14,551 nt of DNA from Pedosphaera sp. Its GTDB lineage: Bacteria; Verrucomicrobiota; Verrucomicrobiia; Limisphaerales; SXTU01. Location of the stretch: contig SIBB01000042.1 in the NCBI GenBank assembly GCA_009695395.1, positions 1 to 14,551 on the forward strand. The letters are read 5' to 3'. The notes under the pieces were generated by a model. It was given only the letters and a program-made list of their open reading frames with translations, ran no database searches and was not told where the DNA came from. The translations under genes were made by a program, and so were the position numbers. Of the stretch, positions 1 to 5,901 are shown piece by piece. How positions within the stretch are numbered: position 1 is the first letter of the stretch; each line of letters starts with the position of its first letter.

Positions 1-492
1 CAAGCGCAGGCCGACACCGCCGCCGCCCGCGCCCGCGTGGCGCTGGCCCAAGCCGAGCGCGTGCCGGACCTGAGCTTCGAGCTGCTCTTTCGCCGCGACG
101 AGGCGACGCGGCGCAACGGCTTCGACGTCGGCTTCAGCGTGCCGTTGCCGGTCTTCGACCGGAACCAAGGGCGCGAGAAGGAAGCGCGCGCCCAGCAAAC
201 GGCCGCCGAGGCGCGCGTGCTGCGGACACAGGCTGATTTGGAAACCGAACTGCGCACCGCCCACGGCGAACTCGCCGCCAGTCTGGCGCACGCTCGCCAG
301 TTGCAGGCTGACGTCCTGCCGCGCCTCGCCCGCCTCGCCTCGCTCACCGAGATCCGCGTGTCTGCCGGTGACGCCACTTTCGCCGACTTGCTTCCGCTCC
401 AACGCGAGTCCGCCGCCACGCACCTCGCCCGCTTGGAGGCTCTGCGCGACGCCCATCAAGCGTGGTCACGGCTCCGCCCCTTGTTGAAGTGA
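1..492 (+). CDS. TolC/CzcC-family outer-membrane efflux protein, C-terminal fragment (5' end outside window)
   Basis: The reading frame is open from the first base, so the gene starts upstream of the window and only its last 163 codons are seen. The fragment is helix-rich (long Ala/Arg/Glu/Gln heptads). It contains the segment GFDVGFSVPLPVFDRNQG, which is characteristic of the second repeat of OEP (TolC-like) proteins, particularly the CusC/CzcC metal-efflux branch. There a beta-strand pair leads back into the periplasmic coiled coil. The remaining helices (AEARVLRTQADLETELRTAH onward, then VSAGDATFADLLPLQRES) match the typical C-terminal hairpin. The family forms a trimeric outer-membrane and periplasmic exit duct for RND or MFS efflux pumps; the partner genes should lie upstream. 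Family assignment is strong; substrate (metal versus drug) is inference. Confidence 0.88.
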   Translation, partial: QAQADTAAARARVALAQAERVPDLSFELLFRRDEATRRNGFDVGFSVPLPVFDRNQGREKEARAQQTAAEARVLRTQADLETELRTAHGELAASLAHARQLQADVLPRLARLASLTEIRVSAGDATFADLLPLQRESAATHLARLEALRDAHQAWSRLRPLLK

Positions 493-498
493 GGGGAC

Positions 499-526
499 AA
501 CTTTGAACTTTGAACTTTGAACTCGA
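499..526. repeat. heptanucleotide tandem repeat (AACTTTG x3)
   Basis: Three perfect head-to-tail copies of AACTTTG (499-505, 506-512, 513-519) are followed by a degenerate fourth unit (AACTCGA). They sit in the 52-bp gap between the efflux protein stop and the frr start. Related heptamer arrays occur at 4865-4882 and 11858-11928. This resembles the short tandemly repeated heptamers found between genes in several phyla. No function can be read from it. Confidence 0.85.
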
Positions 527-544
527 AACCCCTACTTTGGGCGC

Positions 545-1105
545 ATGGCACTCGACGACGTTTTGTTGGACGCGGAAGAGAAGATGCTCAAGAGCGAGCA
601 GCACATGGAGTATGAATTCTCCGGCGTGCGCACGGGCAAGGCTTCCCCCGCGCTGGTGGAGAACATCCAGGCGGAGGTCTATGGCTCCATGATGCGCATC
701 AAGGAACTGGCGAACATCTCCGTGCCGGAGTCGCGCATGCTCCTGATTCAGCCGTGGGATCAGGGCAGCGTCGGCCCCATCGAGAAGGCCATTCAGAAGG
801 CGAACCTCGGCCTCAACCCCGCCGTGCAGGGCAAGTTCATCCGAATCGTCCTGCCCGACCTCAGCACGGAGACGCGCGAAAAATTCGTGAAGATGGTCAA
901 GCACATGGCCGAGACCGGCAAGATCGCCATCCGCCAGATTCGCCGCGACGCGATCGAAGCGGTCAAGAAGGAAGGTAAAAACGGCGGCATCTCCGAGGAT
1001 GAAGTCGAGACCGCCGAGGGCGAGGTGCAGAAGCTCACCGACCAATACATCAAGAAGCTCGACGTGCATCTCGCGGTGAAAGAAGCGGAAATCCTCAAGG
1101 TCTGA
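545..1105 (+). CDS. frr: ribosome recycling factor
   Basis: The 186-residue product has the full length of RRF (about 185 aa). The protein acts in the cytoplasm with EF-G to split the post-termination ribosome so that subunits are reused. Diagnostic segments are the N-terminal GVRTGKASPALVE (usually G-R-TGRAS-ALL), the middle SVPESRMLLIQPWD, the long-helix stretch IRIVLPDLSTETREKFVKMV, and the C-terminal RQIRRDAIEAVKK with an ISEDE turn. The ATG at 545 has no purine-rich Shine-Dalgarno upstream; the preceding 20 bases are GAAACCCCTACTTTGGGCGC. In many bacteria frr follows pyrH, tsf and rpsB. Here it follows an efflux protein, so the classical cluster is broken. It could share a transcript with the thioesterase 18 bp downstream. 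Confidence 0.97.
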   Translation: MALDDVLLDAEEKMLKSEQHMEYEFSGVRTGKASPALVENIQAEVYGSMMRIKELANISVPESRMLLIQPWDQGSVGPIEKAIQKANLGLNPAVQGKFIRIVLPDLSTETREKFVKMVKHMAETGKIAIRQIRRDAIEAVKKEGKNGGISEDEVETAEGEVQKLTDQYIKKLDVHLAVKEAEILKV

Positions 1106-1123
1106 GGAAGTGGCCAATGGGGA

Positions 1124-1660
1124 ATGTCCGCTCGCTCGCCCTACCGCTCCCGCAGCAGCATTCGCCCTTCGACATTTCCCGTGGTTTCCCTGCCCCACAC
1201 TCACTCCTGCTTCGTCTGCGGCGAGTCCAACGCACACGGTCTTCAACTGCGCTTCACCACGGACGGCAAGAGCGTCCACACCCGCTTCACCCCGCGTGCA
1301 GAGCACATCGGCTTCAAAGCCGTGACGCACGGCGGCATCCTCGCGACGGTGCTCGACGAAATCATGGTGTGGGCGGTGGCGGTGGGCGCGCGCCGCTTCG
1401 CCTACTGCGCGGAGCTGACCGTGCGTTTTCACCAGCCATCCCGGCCGGAGGAGGAACTTGTGGCCAGTGCCGAACTGATCGCCAACCGACGGAACAAACT
1501 CTTTGAGGCGAAGGCGGATTTGCGCAACCCCAGCGGACAGACAGTCGCCACGGCCATCGGCAAGTATCTGCCGGTCCCCGCTGGCGAGGTCCCCGCGATG
1601 CTCACCGAACTGGTCGGCGATTGGAGCGCGATTGAAGCGGGCGGTTCTCCGGTCCCGTAG
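1124..1660 (+). CDS. hotdog-fold thioesterase, PaaI-like
   Basis: The product is a cytoplasmic single-domain hotdog protein that probably hydrolyses an acyl-CoA or acyl-ACP thioester; the substrate is unknown. The domain starts at the CFVCGESNAHGLQLRF motif (about residue 29). It continues through the central helix VTHGGILATVLDEIM, where the H-G-G and the Asp of LDE are the usual active-site elements, and ends in strands ELTVRFHQPSRP and ATAIGKYLPV. The start is uncertain. ATG 1124 gives 178 aa with an Arg/Ser-rich leader and a weak GAGGAAG 13 nt upstream. GTG 1181 gives 159 aa and begins MVSLPHTHSCFVCG, which fits the family better. It lies 18 bp after frr on the same strand and may be co-transcribed. 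A GC-rich hairpin follows the stop. Confidence 0.87.
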   Translation: MSARSPYRSRSSIRPSTFPVVSLPHTHSCFVCGESNAHGLQLRFTTDGKSVHTRFTPRAEHIGFKAVTHGGILATVLDEIMVWAVAVGARRFAYCAELTVRFHQPSRPEEELVASAELIANRRNKLFEAKADLRNPSGQTVATAIGKYLPVPAGEVPAMLTELVGDWSAIEAGGSPVP

Positions 1661-1668
1661 CTTCAGCC

Positions 1669-1689
1669 TGCGCGCGTCTTGCGCGTGCA
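1669..1689 (+). terminator. GC-rich hairpin just after the thioesterase stop, possible terminator
   Basis: TGCGCGCG and CGCGTGCA can pair over 8 bp (one G-T wobble) across a 5-nt loop, 8 bp after the stop codon. No U-tract follows, so it is either a weak or factor-assisted terminator or a decayed intergenic repeat. The neighbouring AGCTTCAGCCTGCGCG (1659-1674) resembles the hairpin sequence at 3211-3228. The rest of the gap to 1817 shows no other clear signal. Confidence 0.35.
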
Positions 1690-1817
1690 CCACACGGCAG
1701 CGAATCGTCTTCGCCCTCCGGCCTGTGGAGTTGGAAAACCCCTACTACCTCCTCCGAGGAAGGGAGAAGGCGTGCATCGTGCCATCCTATTTGCATTCCA
1801 CCGACTTTGCAGGGGGA

Positions 1818-3134
1818 TCACACCATCTCGTAGCTCCACGGCTTGCGCTGCTCGCGGGCCAGCCATCCGTTTGCCGCCGGGTCCCCGACGAACTGCTCCG
1901 TCGCCGGGTTCCACTTGAGTGCGCGGCCCAGGCGCATCGCGATGACGCCGAGGTGGCAGACGGTCACGGAGCGGTGGCCGATTTCCACATCGCAAATCGG
2001 CTGCTGCCGCGAGCGCACGCAGTCGAAGAAGTTCTTCATGTGGTTGTTGCTCGCGTAGAGCCGATTCGCCGAGGAAGGCAACGGCGTGGTGAGCAAGTCG
2101 CCGTGGCTCGCCTCAATCTTGCCGCGTGTGACGAAAATCCAGCCGCCCGTTCCCTCGAACCGCACGCCGCGCTGCTGCACGGTCTTGTCCAGGACGGAGC
2201 CTTTCCAGTCGTTTCCGTGCGTGCTGCGGGTGAGCTGCGTCACGCCGTTCGCGTAGGTGTAGGCCACGGCGTATTCGCTCGCGGCCGTGAAGCCGCCGGG
2301 AATCATCGGCGCCAGCGACTGGCCCTCAATGCTCACCGGGCCACTGCGCTCGAAGCCCGTGCCCCAGAGCGCGATGTCGTTGTGGTGCGCGCCCCAGTCG
2401 GTCGTCGTGCCGCCGGAGTATTCCCAGAAGTAGCGGAACGTGACGTGGGTCTTCTCCTTCACGTAGTCCGTCTTCGCAACCTGCCCCTGCCACATATCCC
2501 AGTCGAGGCCGGCGGGCACGGGCGTCGTCTCGAACGGCCCCTCGCGCCGCCCGTGCGGGAGCCAGACGTTGACGTGCTTGAGCTTCCCGATGCGCCCGTT
2601 GCGCACTAGTTCGCACGCGAGGCGAAAGTTCTTGTCGCTCCGCTGCTGGCTGCCGGTCTGGAGAACGCGCTTCGAGTCGCGCACGGCCTGCACGAGCCGC
2701 TTCCCCTCATCAATCGTCAGCGTCAGCGGCTTCTCGCTGTAAATATCCTTGCCCGCCTTGAGCGCGGCGAGGTTCACGAGCGTGTGCCAGTGGTCCGGAG
2801 TGCCGTTGACGATGATGTGAACGTCGTCGCGCTCGAGCAGCTTGCGGAAGTCTTTGTAGAGCTTTGCCTCGGGCCAAATCTTCTGTGCCTGCGCGAGGTT
2901 CGCGTCGTCCACGTCGCACACGGCGAGCATCTGGCCGAGCGCCGCGGCCTCGCGCGCTACCCCCCTGCCCCGCCCGCCGCAGCCGATGAGCGCGACACCG
3001 GGTTTGTCATTGGCCCCGAGCGGCTTGGTGGCGGCCTGCGCGGACTCGGCGAGGAACCACTGCGGCAGCGTGGTCGCGGCAGCGACAGCGGCGGAGGTCT
3101 GGAGGAAATGGCGACGGGTGTTCAGGATTTGCAT
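1818..3134 (-). CDS. Tat-exported Gfo/Idh/MocA family oxidoreductase
   Basis: This is a 438-aa NAD(P)-dependent sugar or inositol dehydrogenase-like protein. The N-terminus carries a twin-arginine signal (NTRRHFLQTS, residues 5-14, then an Ala-rich stretch to about residue 35), so it is predicted to fold with cofactor before export to the periplasm. The Rossmann start GVALIGCGGRGRG is at about 46-58. The family motif EKP is at about 134-136 (DIYSEKPLTLT). A His-containing active-site segment DWGAHHNDIALWG lies in the C-terminal domain, which closes with the LKWNP and W-L-REQR-PW features common to PVC members. Many paralogues occur in Planctomycetes and Verrucomicrobia; substrates are mostly unknown, and some oxidise glycosides at C3. 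It stands alone on the minus strand with a dyad just upstream of its start. Confidence 0.93.
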   Translation of the reverse strand: MQILNTRRHFLQTSAAVAAATTLPQWFLAESAQAATKPLGANDKPGVALIGCGGRGRGVAREAAALGQMLAVCDVDDANLAQAQKIWPEAKLYKDFRKLLERDDVHIIVNGTPDHWHTLVNLAALKAGKDIYSEKPLTLTIDEGKRLVQAVRDSKRVLQTGSQQRSDKNFRLACELVRNGRIGKLKHVNVWLPHGRREGPFETTPVPAGLDWDMWQGQVAKTDYVKEKTHVTFRYFWEYSGGTTTDWGAHHNDIALWGTGFERSGPVSIEGQSLAPMIPGGFTAASEYAVAYTYANGVTQLTRSTHGNDWKGSVLDKTVQQRGVRFEGTGGWIFVTRGKIEASHGDLLTTPLPSSANRLYASNNHMKNFFDCVRSRQQPICDVEIGHRSVTVCHLGVIAMRLGRALKWNPATEQFVGDPAANGWLAREQRKPWSYEMV

Positions 3135-3152
3135 CGTGTGAAATGGTTTTTG

Positions 3153-3171
3153 GCTGGGTCAATTAACCAGC
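3153..3171. promoter_or_regulatory. operator-like dyad upstream of the oxidoreductase start
   Basis: GCTGGGTCAATTAACCAGC is an odd-length dyad: 7 of 9 base pairs are symmetric about the central A, with perfect GCTGG/CCAGC arms. Its near end is 18 bp upstream of the ATG at 3134. Read on the minus strand it contains TTGACC, which could be a -35 hexamer, but no convincing -10 follows at the right spacing. Binding by a local repressor is an inference. Confidence 0.3.
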
Positions 3172-3210
3172 AAACGGCCCGCAGGACCAAGGGGAAAGTC
3201 TGCCCATAGT

Positions 3211-3228
3211 CGCAGCCTTCAGGCTGCG
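3211..3228. repeat. REP-like hairpin, 7-bp stem and TTCA loop
   Basis: CGCAGCCTTCAGGCTGCG has perfect 7-bp arms and a 4-nt loop. It lies in the 254-bp gap upstream of the oxidoreductase. A degenerate relative lies downstream of the same gene (AGCTTCAGCCTGCGCG, 1659-1674). It resembles the intergenic palindromes seen in high copy in some verrucomicrobial genomes. Copy number here is not testable from one window. Confidence 0.6.
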
Positions 3229-3240
3229 CGTGTGGATCTG

Positions 3241-3402
3241 TCATCTCGCGCAGCGGACAGGGCGGCATCGGGAACTGGAAGTGCAGCGCCACGCGCCGCC
3301 AGCATCAAGCCGAGCAACAACAGCAGCGATTGAAGCGCCGCTCCTCTCGGTCACGGCGATGGGTTTCGGCAGTGGCGGCGGGATGACTTCAACGGGCTTC
3401 AT
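3241..3402 (-). CDS. small overlapping ORF, possibly frameshifted signal-peptide protein
   Basis: An ATG at 3402 lies inside the end of the upstream membrane-protein gene, overlapping its stop by 14 nt, as in tightly packed operons. The 53-codon ORF starts MKPVEVIPPPLPKPIAVTER, a proline-rich start that looks like real coding sequence, then becomes Arg/Ser/Cys-rich. In the next frame the same DNA reads LQSLLLLLGLMLAARGAALP, a good hydrophobic signal or membrane segment, ending at a stop inside the hairpin at 3211-3228. The two halves together look like one short membrane or exported protein broken by a single indel. It could equally be a chance overlap. I do not recognise a family. Confidence 0.3.
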   Translation of the reverse strand: MKPVEVIPPPLPKPIAVTERSGASIAAVVARLDAGGAWRCTSSSRCRPVRCAR

Positions 3403-3772
3403 TGCGTTTCGCCTCGCGGCAGATCAGCAGGCCGGTGATGAACGCCCAAACCAGCGACAGCGCGAACAGCCCGAGGCTGCCCAAGCCGATGAAGAGATAT
3501 TTCAAGTAGCCCGGCGGCAGCACACCGCCGTTGTCGTAGATGACGAGCATGGGCAGCTTCCCGGCCCGCGCCCACTCCGAAAGGAACCACACGCCCCAAG
3601 CTATCGAGAGAAGGAAGGCGCACGTCGCCAGCGTGAATTGCAGCGCGCCCGTCACGCGCCTGCCTGCGAGCCACGATCCGGTGCCGGGGCAGGCAAGGTT
3701 GCTCCAGAGACAGGTCTTCGCGCGATCCCGGTCCAACGGCGGCTTCGGCAAGGTGGGCGGAGATGCATTCAT
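3389..3772 (-). CDS. small two-helix membrane protein of unknown function
   Basis: The 127-aa product has a short cytoplasmic lead with LWSNLACPGTGSWLAGRRVTG, followed by two hydrophobic segments: about 44-64 (LQFTLATCAFLLSIAWGVW) and about 91-118 (LKYLFIGLGSLGLFALSLVW and on). It ends in a charged tail, CREAKRNEAR. The P-G-x-G-S-x-x-A-G-R pattern before the first helix is typical of small membrane proteins that start with a polytopic fold signature, but I do not know a named family. It begins 15 bp after the trpD stop on the same strand, so it is probably in one operon with trpD. GGGAG lies 4 nt before the ATG, one of the few plausible Shine-Dalgarno sites in the window. Confidence 0.75.
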   Translation of the reverse strand: MNASPPTLPKPPLDRDRAKTCLWSNLACPGTGSWLAGRRVTGALQFTLATCAFLLSIAWGVWFLSEWARAGKLPMLVIYDNGGVLPPGYLKYLFIGLGSLGLFALSLVWAFITGLLICREAKRNEAR

Positions 3773-3787
3773 GGCGCTCCCACGCGA

Positions 3788-4837
3788 TCAACGGCGGGTC
3801 AACTCAGCGAGCTTCACGACGCCCGCGCCGTTGCCGAGCAACTCTTCGGCGAGGCTCCACCCCGCGCCGAACGACTTCGCGCGCCCGGCCAGAAAGAGCG
3901 CGGCCCCGGCGTTGAGCAGCACCGCGTCGCGCTTCGGGCCGCGCTCGCGACCGTCCAGCACGCGGCGGATGATCTCCGCGTTCGCGTGTTTGTCGCCGCC
4001 CGCGAGGTCGTCCAGCGTGGCCGGCTGCAACGGGAAATCCTTCGGCGAGAGCTTCGACACAGCGAAGCCGCGGTCATGGTAAAACTCCGCAATGGTCGTC
4101 TCCCCCAGCGTGGATAACTCATCGAGAAACGCCGGGCCATTTGCCTTCTTCACTTCGCCACAGACGACCATCCCGCGTCGCACGCCGAGGGATTGCAGCA
4201 CCTTCGCCATCGGCTCGCACAGCTCCGGCCGCGGCACGCCGATGAGCTGCGCGCTGGGCCGCGCCGGGTTCAGCAGCGGGCCGAGGAAGTTGAAGATAGT
4301 GCGCTGCCCGCGCTCGGCGCACAGCTTGCGCGCCGGGCCGATGTGCTTGAAGGCGGGGTGAAACTTCGGCGCGAAGAGGAAGGTAAAATTGTTTTGCCGC
4401 AACGATGCCGCCGCCTGCTCTGGGGACAACTCCACGGGCACGCCCAGCGCCTCCAGCACGTCCGCGCTGCCGGACTGCGAGGTGATGGCGCGGTTGCCGT
4501 GCTTGGCCACGGTGACGCCCGCCGCCGCACACACGAGCGCAACGGTGGTGGAGATGTTGAAGGTGTTGAGCCGGTCGCCGCCGGTGCCGCACACGTCGAG
4601 AATCTCGCCGGAGCGCGTCTCCACATCCAGCGGCACGGGCACAGAGCGGTCGCGCAGTTCGCGGGCGAACGCGGCGATTTCCTCCGTCGTCTCGCCCTTC
4701 GTCGCCAGCGCGGTGAGGAAGGCGGCCTTAACCTCGGGCGTGACGGACTCGTCGACCAGCGCAGCGACGGCGGCGGTCACCTGCTGCGGCCCCAGCGCGA
4801 CGCCGCCCTCAAGCTGGCGGGTGAAGTTGTTGAGCAC
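3788..4837 (-). CDS. trpD: anthranilate phosphoribosyltransferase
   Basis: TrpD joins anthranilate to PRPP, the second step of tryptophan synthesis, in the cytoplasm. Using the GTG at 4837 the protein is 349 aa, the normal size, and starts MLNNFTRQLEGGVALGPQQV, which aligns with the family's N-terminal helical domain. A longer ORF reaches 4939, but its extra 34 residues are not family-like. Signature motifs are clear: GTGGD (84-88) with TFNISTT (92-98) for PRPP, KHGNRAITSQSGSADVLEAL (112-131), RTIFNFLGPLLNPARP, and FLDELSTLGETTIAEF. No other trp genes are nearby, so it is an isolated biosynthetic gene. It leads a minus-strand group with the small membrane protein downstream. No Shine-Dalgarno is visible before the GTG. 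Confidence 0.95.
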   Translation of the reverse strand: MLNNFTRQLEGGVALGPQQVTAAVAALVDESVTPEVKAAFLTALATKGETTEEIAAFARELRDRSVPVPLDVETRSGEILDVCGTGGDRLNTFNISTTVALVCAAAGVTVAKHGNRAITSQSGSADVLEALGVPVELSPEQAAASLRQNNFTFLFAPKFHPAFKHIGPARKLCAERGQRTIFNFLGPLLNPARPSAQLIGVPRPELCEPMAKVLQSLGVRRGMVVCGEVKKANGPAFLDELSTLGETTIAEFYHDRGFAVSKLSPKDFPLQPATLDDLAGGDKHANAEIIRRVLDGRERGPKRDAVLLNAGAALFLAGRAKSFGAGWSLAEELLGNGAGVVKLAELTRR

Positions 4838-4864
4838 GGCGCAAGTGTAGGGAGAAGAGCGGGT

Positions 4865-4882
4865 GTTCAAAGTCCAAACTCC
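4865..4882. repeat. short heptamer repeat between trpD and esterase
   Basis: GTTCAAA and GTCCAAA stand head to tail (4865-4878), followed by CTCC. The reverse complement contains ACTTTGAAC, the same core as the AACTTTG array at 499-526. It lies 28 bp upstream of the trpD start codon in the divergent region. Confidence 0.5.
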
Positions 4883-4962
4883 CGGGGCAGGGATTGAAGC
4901 AGTGCGCCTCGGCACCCGTGGCTCATATGCGCGAAACAAGCCACCGGGTTGGCCTTGACTTC

Positions 4963-4992
4963 ATTCGTGGTTATCCGTGTCCATCCCTCTGT
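4963..4992. repeat. decamer tandem repeat directly upstream of the esterase start
   Basis: ATTCGTGGTT (4963-4972) and ATCCGTGTCC (4973-4982) are two imperfect tandem decamers, and ATCCCTCTGT (4983-4992) is a more degenerate third. The array ends 3 bp before the esterase ATG at 4996, where a ribosome-binding site would be expected; none is present. A TTGACT (4955-4960) just before it could be a -35 element, but no -10 at 16-18 bp spacing is evident. Confidence 0.5.
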
Positions 4993-4995
4993 TAA

Positions 4996-5901
4996 ATGAA
5001 CCCGATGAAACACCTCCTCACTCCCCTGCTCTGCCTCGCGCTCGTCGGCCCAGTCCTCGCCGCCGAGAAGGCCCCCTCGCCCGATGACCAATACAAAAAG
5101 CTGACGCCTGACTCCGAGGAGCAGCCCGGCGTGCCGAAGGGCGTCATCACCGAGCACGAGTGGAACGACAGCAAGATTTTCCCCGGCACGGTGCGGAAGT
5201 ATTCCATCTACGTCCCGAAGCAATACGACGGCAAGACGCCCGCCGCCGTCTTCGTCTGCCAGGATGGGATGCTCTACAAGGCCTCGACCGTCTTCGACAA
5301 TCTCATCCACAAGAAGGAAATGCCCGTGACCATCGGCATCTTCATCCGGCCCGGCACCAAGCCGCTCAAGCCCGGCGAGGTCGCGCCGAAGCGTCCCGAT
5401 GGCCGGCCCGCGCCCGCCTCGAACCGCAGCTTCGAATACGACAGCTTGGGTGACCAATACTCGCGCTTCCTGCTGGAGGAGATTCTCCCCGAAGTCGCCA
5501 AGAAATTTAACCTCACCAAAGACCCCGAGCAGCGCTGCATCGCCGGCAGCAGCAGCGGCGGCATCTGCGCGTGGACGGTCTGCTGGGAACGGCCCAACGA
5601 GTTCCGCAAGTGTTTCACCACCGTGGGCAGCTTCACAAACATCCGCGGCGGCAACAAGTATCCCGAGCTGGTCCGCGGCGCGGCGAAGAAGCCCATCCGT
5701 ATCTTCCAGCAGGACGGCTCCAACGACATCGTGAACGCGGCGGGCTCGTGGCCGGAGGCGAACAAGGCGATGGCCGCCGCGCTCAAGGAAAAAGGCTACG
5801 ACCACAAGTTCGTCTTCGGCGAGGGCGTCCACAGCGGCAACCACGGCACGCAACTCTTCCCCGACGCGATGCGCTGGATGTGGCGCGACTCGAAAAAATG
5901 A
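4996..5901 (+). CDS. secreted esterase, enterochelin-esterase/esterase D-like (PF00756 type)
   Basis: The 301-aa alpha/beta hydrolase is exported by a Sec signal peptide (MKHLLTPLLCLALVGPVLA, cleavage near residue 22). The nucleophile elbow is GSSSGG (184-189, Ser186). The acid is probably Asp240 or Asp244 (FQQDGSND) and the base His279 or His283 (GEGVHSGNHG). The segment YSIYVPKQYDGKTPAAVFVCQDG is the usual N-terminal strand region of this family. Homologues in PVC bacteria are thought to remove acyl (acetyl, feruloyl) groups from polysaccharides; the specific ester here is unknown. The stop overlaps the sulfatase start (ATGA), giving translational coupling and suggesting both act on the same extracellular glycan. 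ATG 4996 or ATG 5005 could be the start; neither has a Shine-Dalgarno. Confidence 0.9.
   Translation: MNPMKHLLTPLLCLALVGPVLAAEKAPSPDDQYKKLTPDSEEQPGVPKGVITEHEWNDSKIFPGTVRKYSIYVPKQYDGKTPAAVFVCQDGMLYKASTVFDNLIHKKEMPVTIGIFIRPGTKPLKPGEVAPKRPDGRPAPASNRSFEYDSLGDQYSRFLLEEILPEVAKKFNLTKDPEQRCIAGSSSGGICAWTVCWERPNEFRKCFTTVGSFTNIRGGNKYPELVRGAAKKPIRIFQQDGSNDIVNAAGSWPEANKAMAAALKEKGYDHKFVFGEGVHSGNHGTQLFPDAMRWMWRDSKK

Noticed and set aside
344..1693. A 449-codon minus-strand ORF across frr and the thioesterase
   Set aside because: It is antisense to frr and a hotdog protein with clear motifs; the translation is low-complexity and His/Asp/Arg-rich with no domain.
526..1745. An 11-nt sequence AAACCCCTACT shared between 527-537 and 1736-1746
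   Set aside because: It is too short to separate from chance in a 14.5-kb window, and no longer homology surrounds it.
1503..2609. A 368-codon plus-strand ORF over the oxidoreductase
   Set aside because: It overlaps the end of the thioesterase and is antisense to the Gfo/Idh/MocA gene; no domain features are seen.
5571..5897. Upstream extension of the sulfatase reading frame
   Set aside because: It lies inside the esterase gene in another frame and encodes an Arg/Gln-rich sequence. The ATG at 5898 gives an immediate signal peptide.
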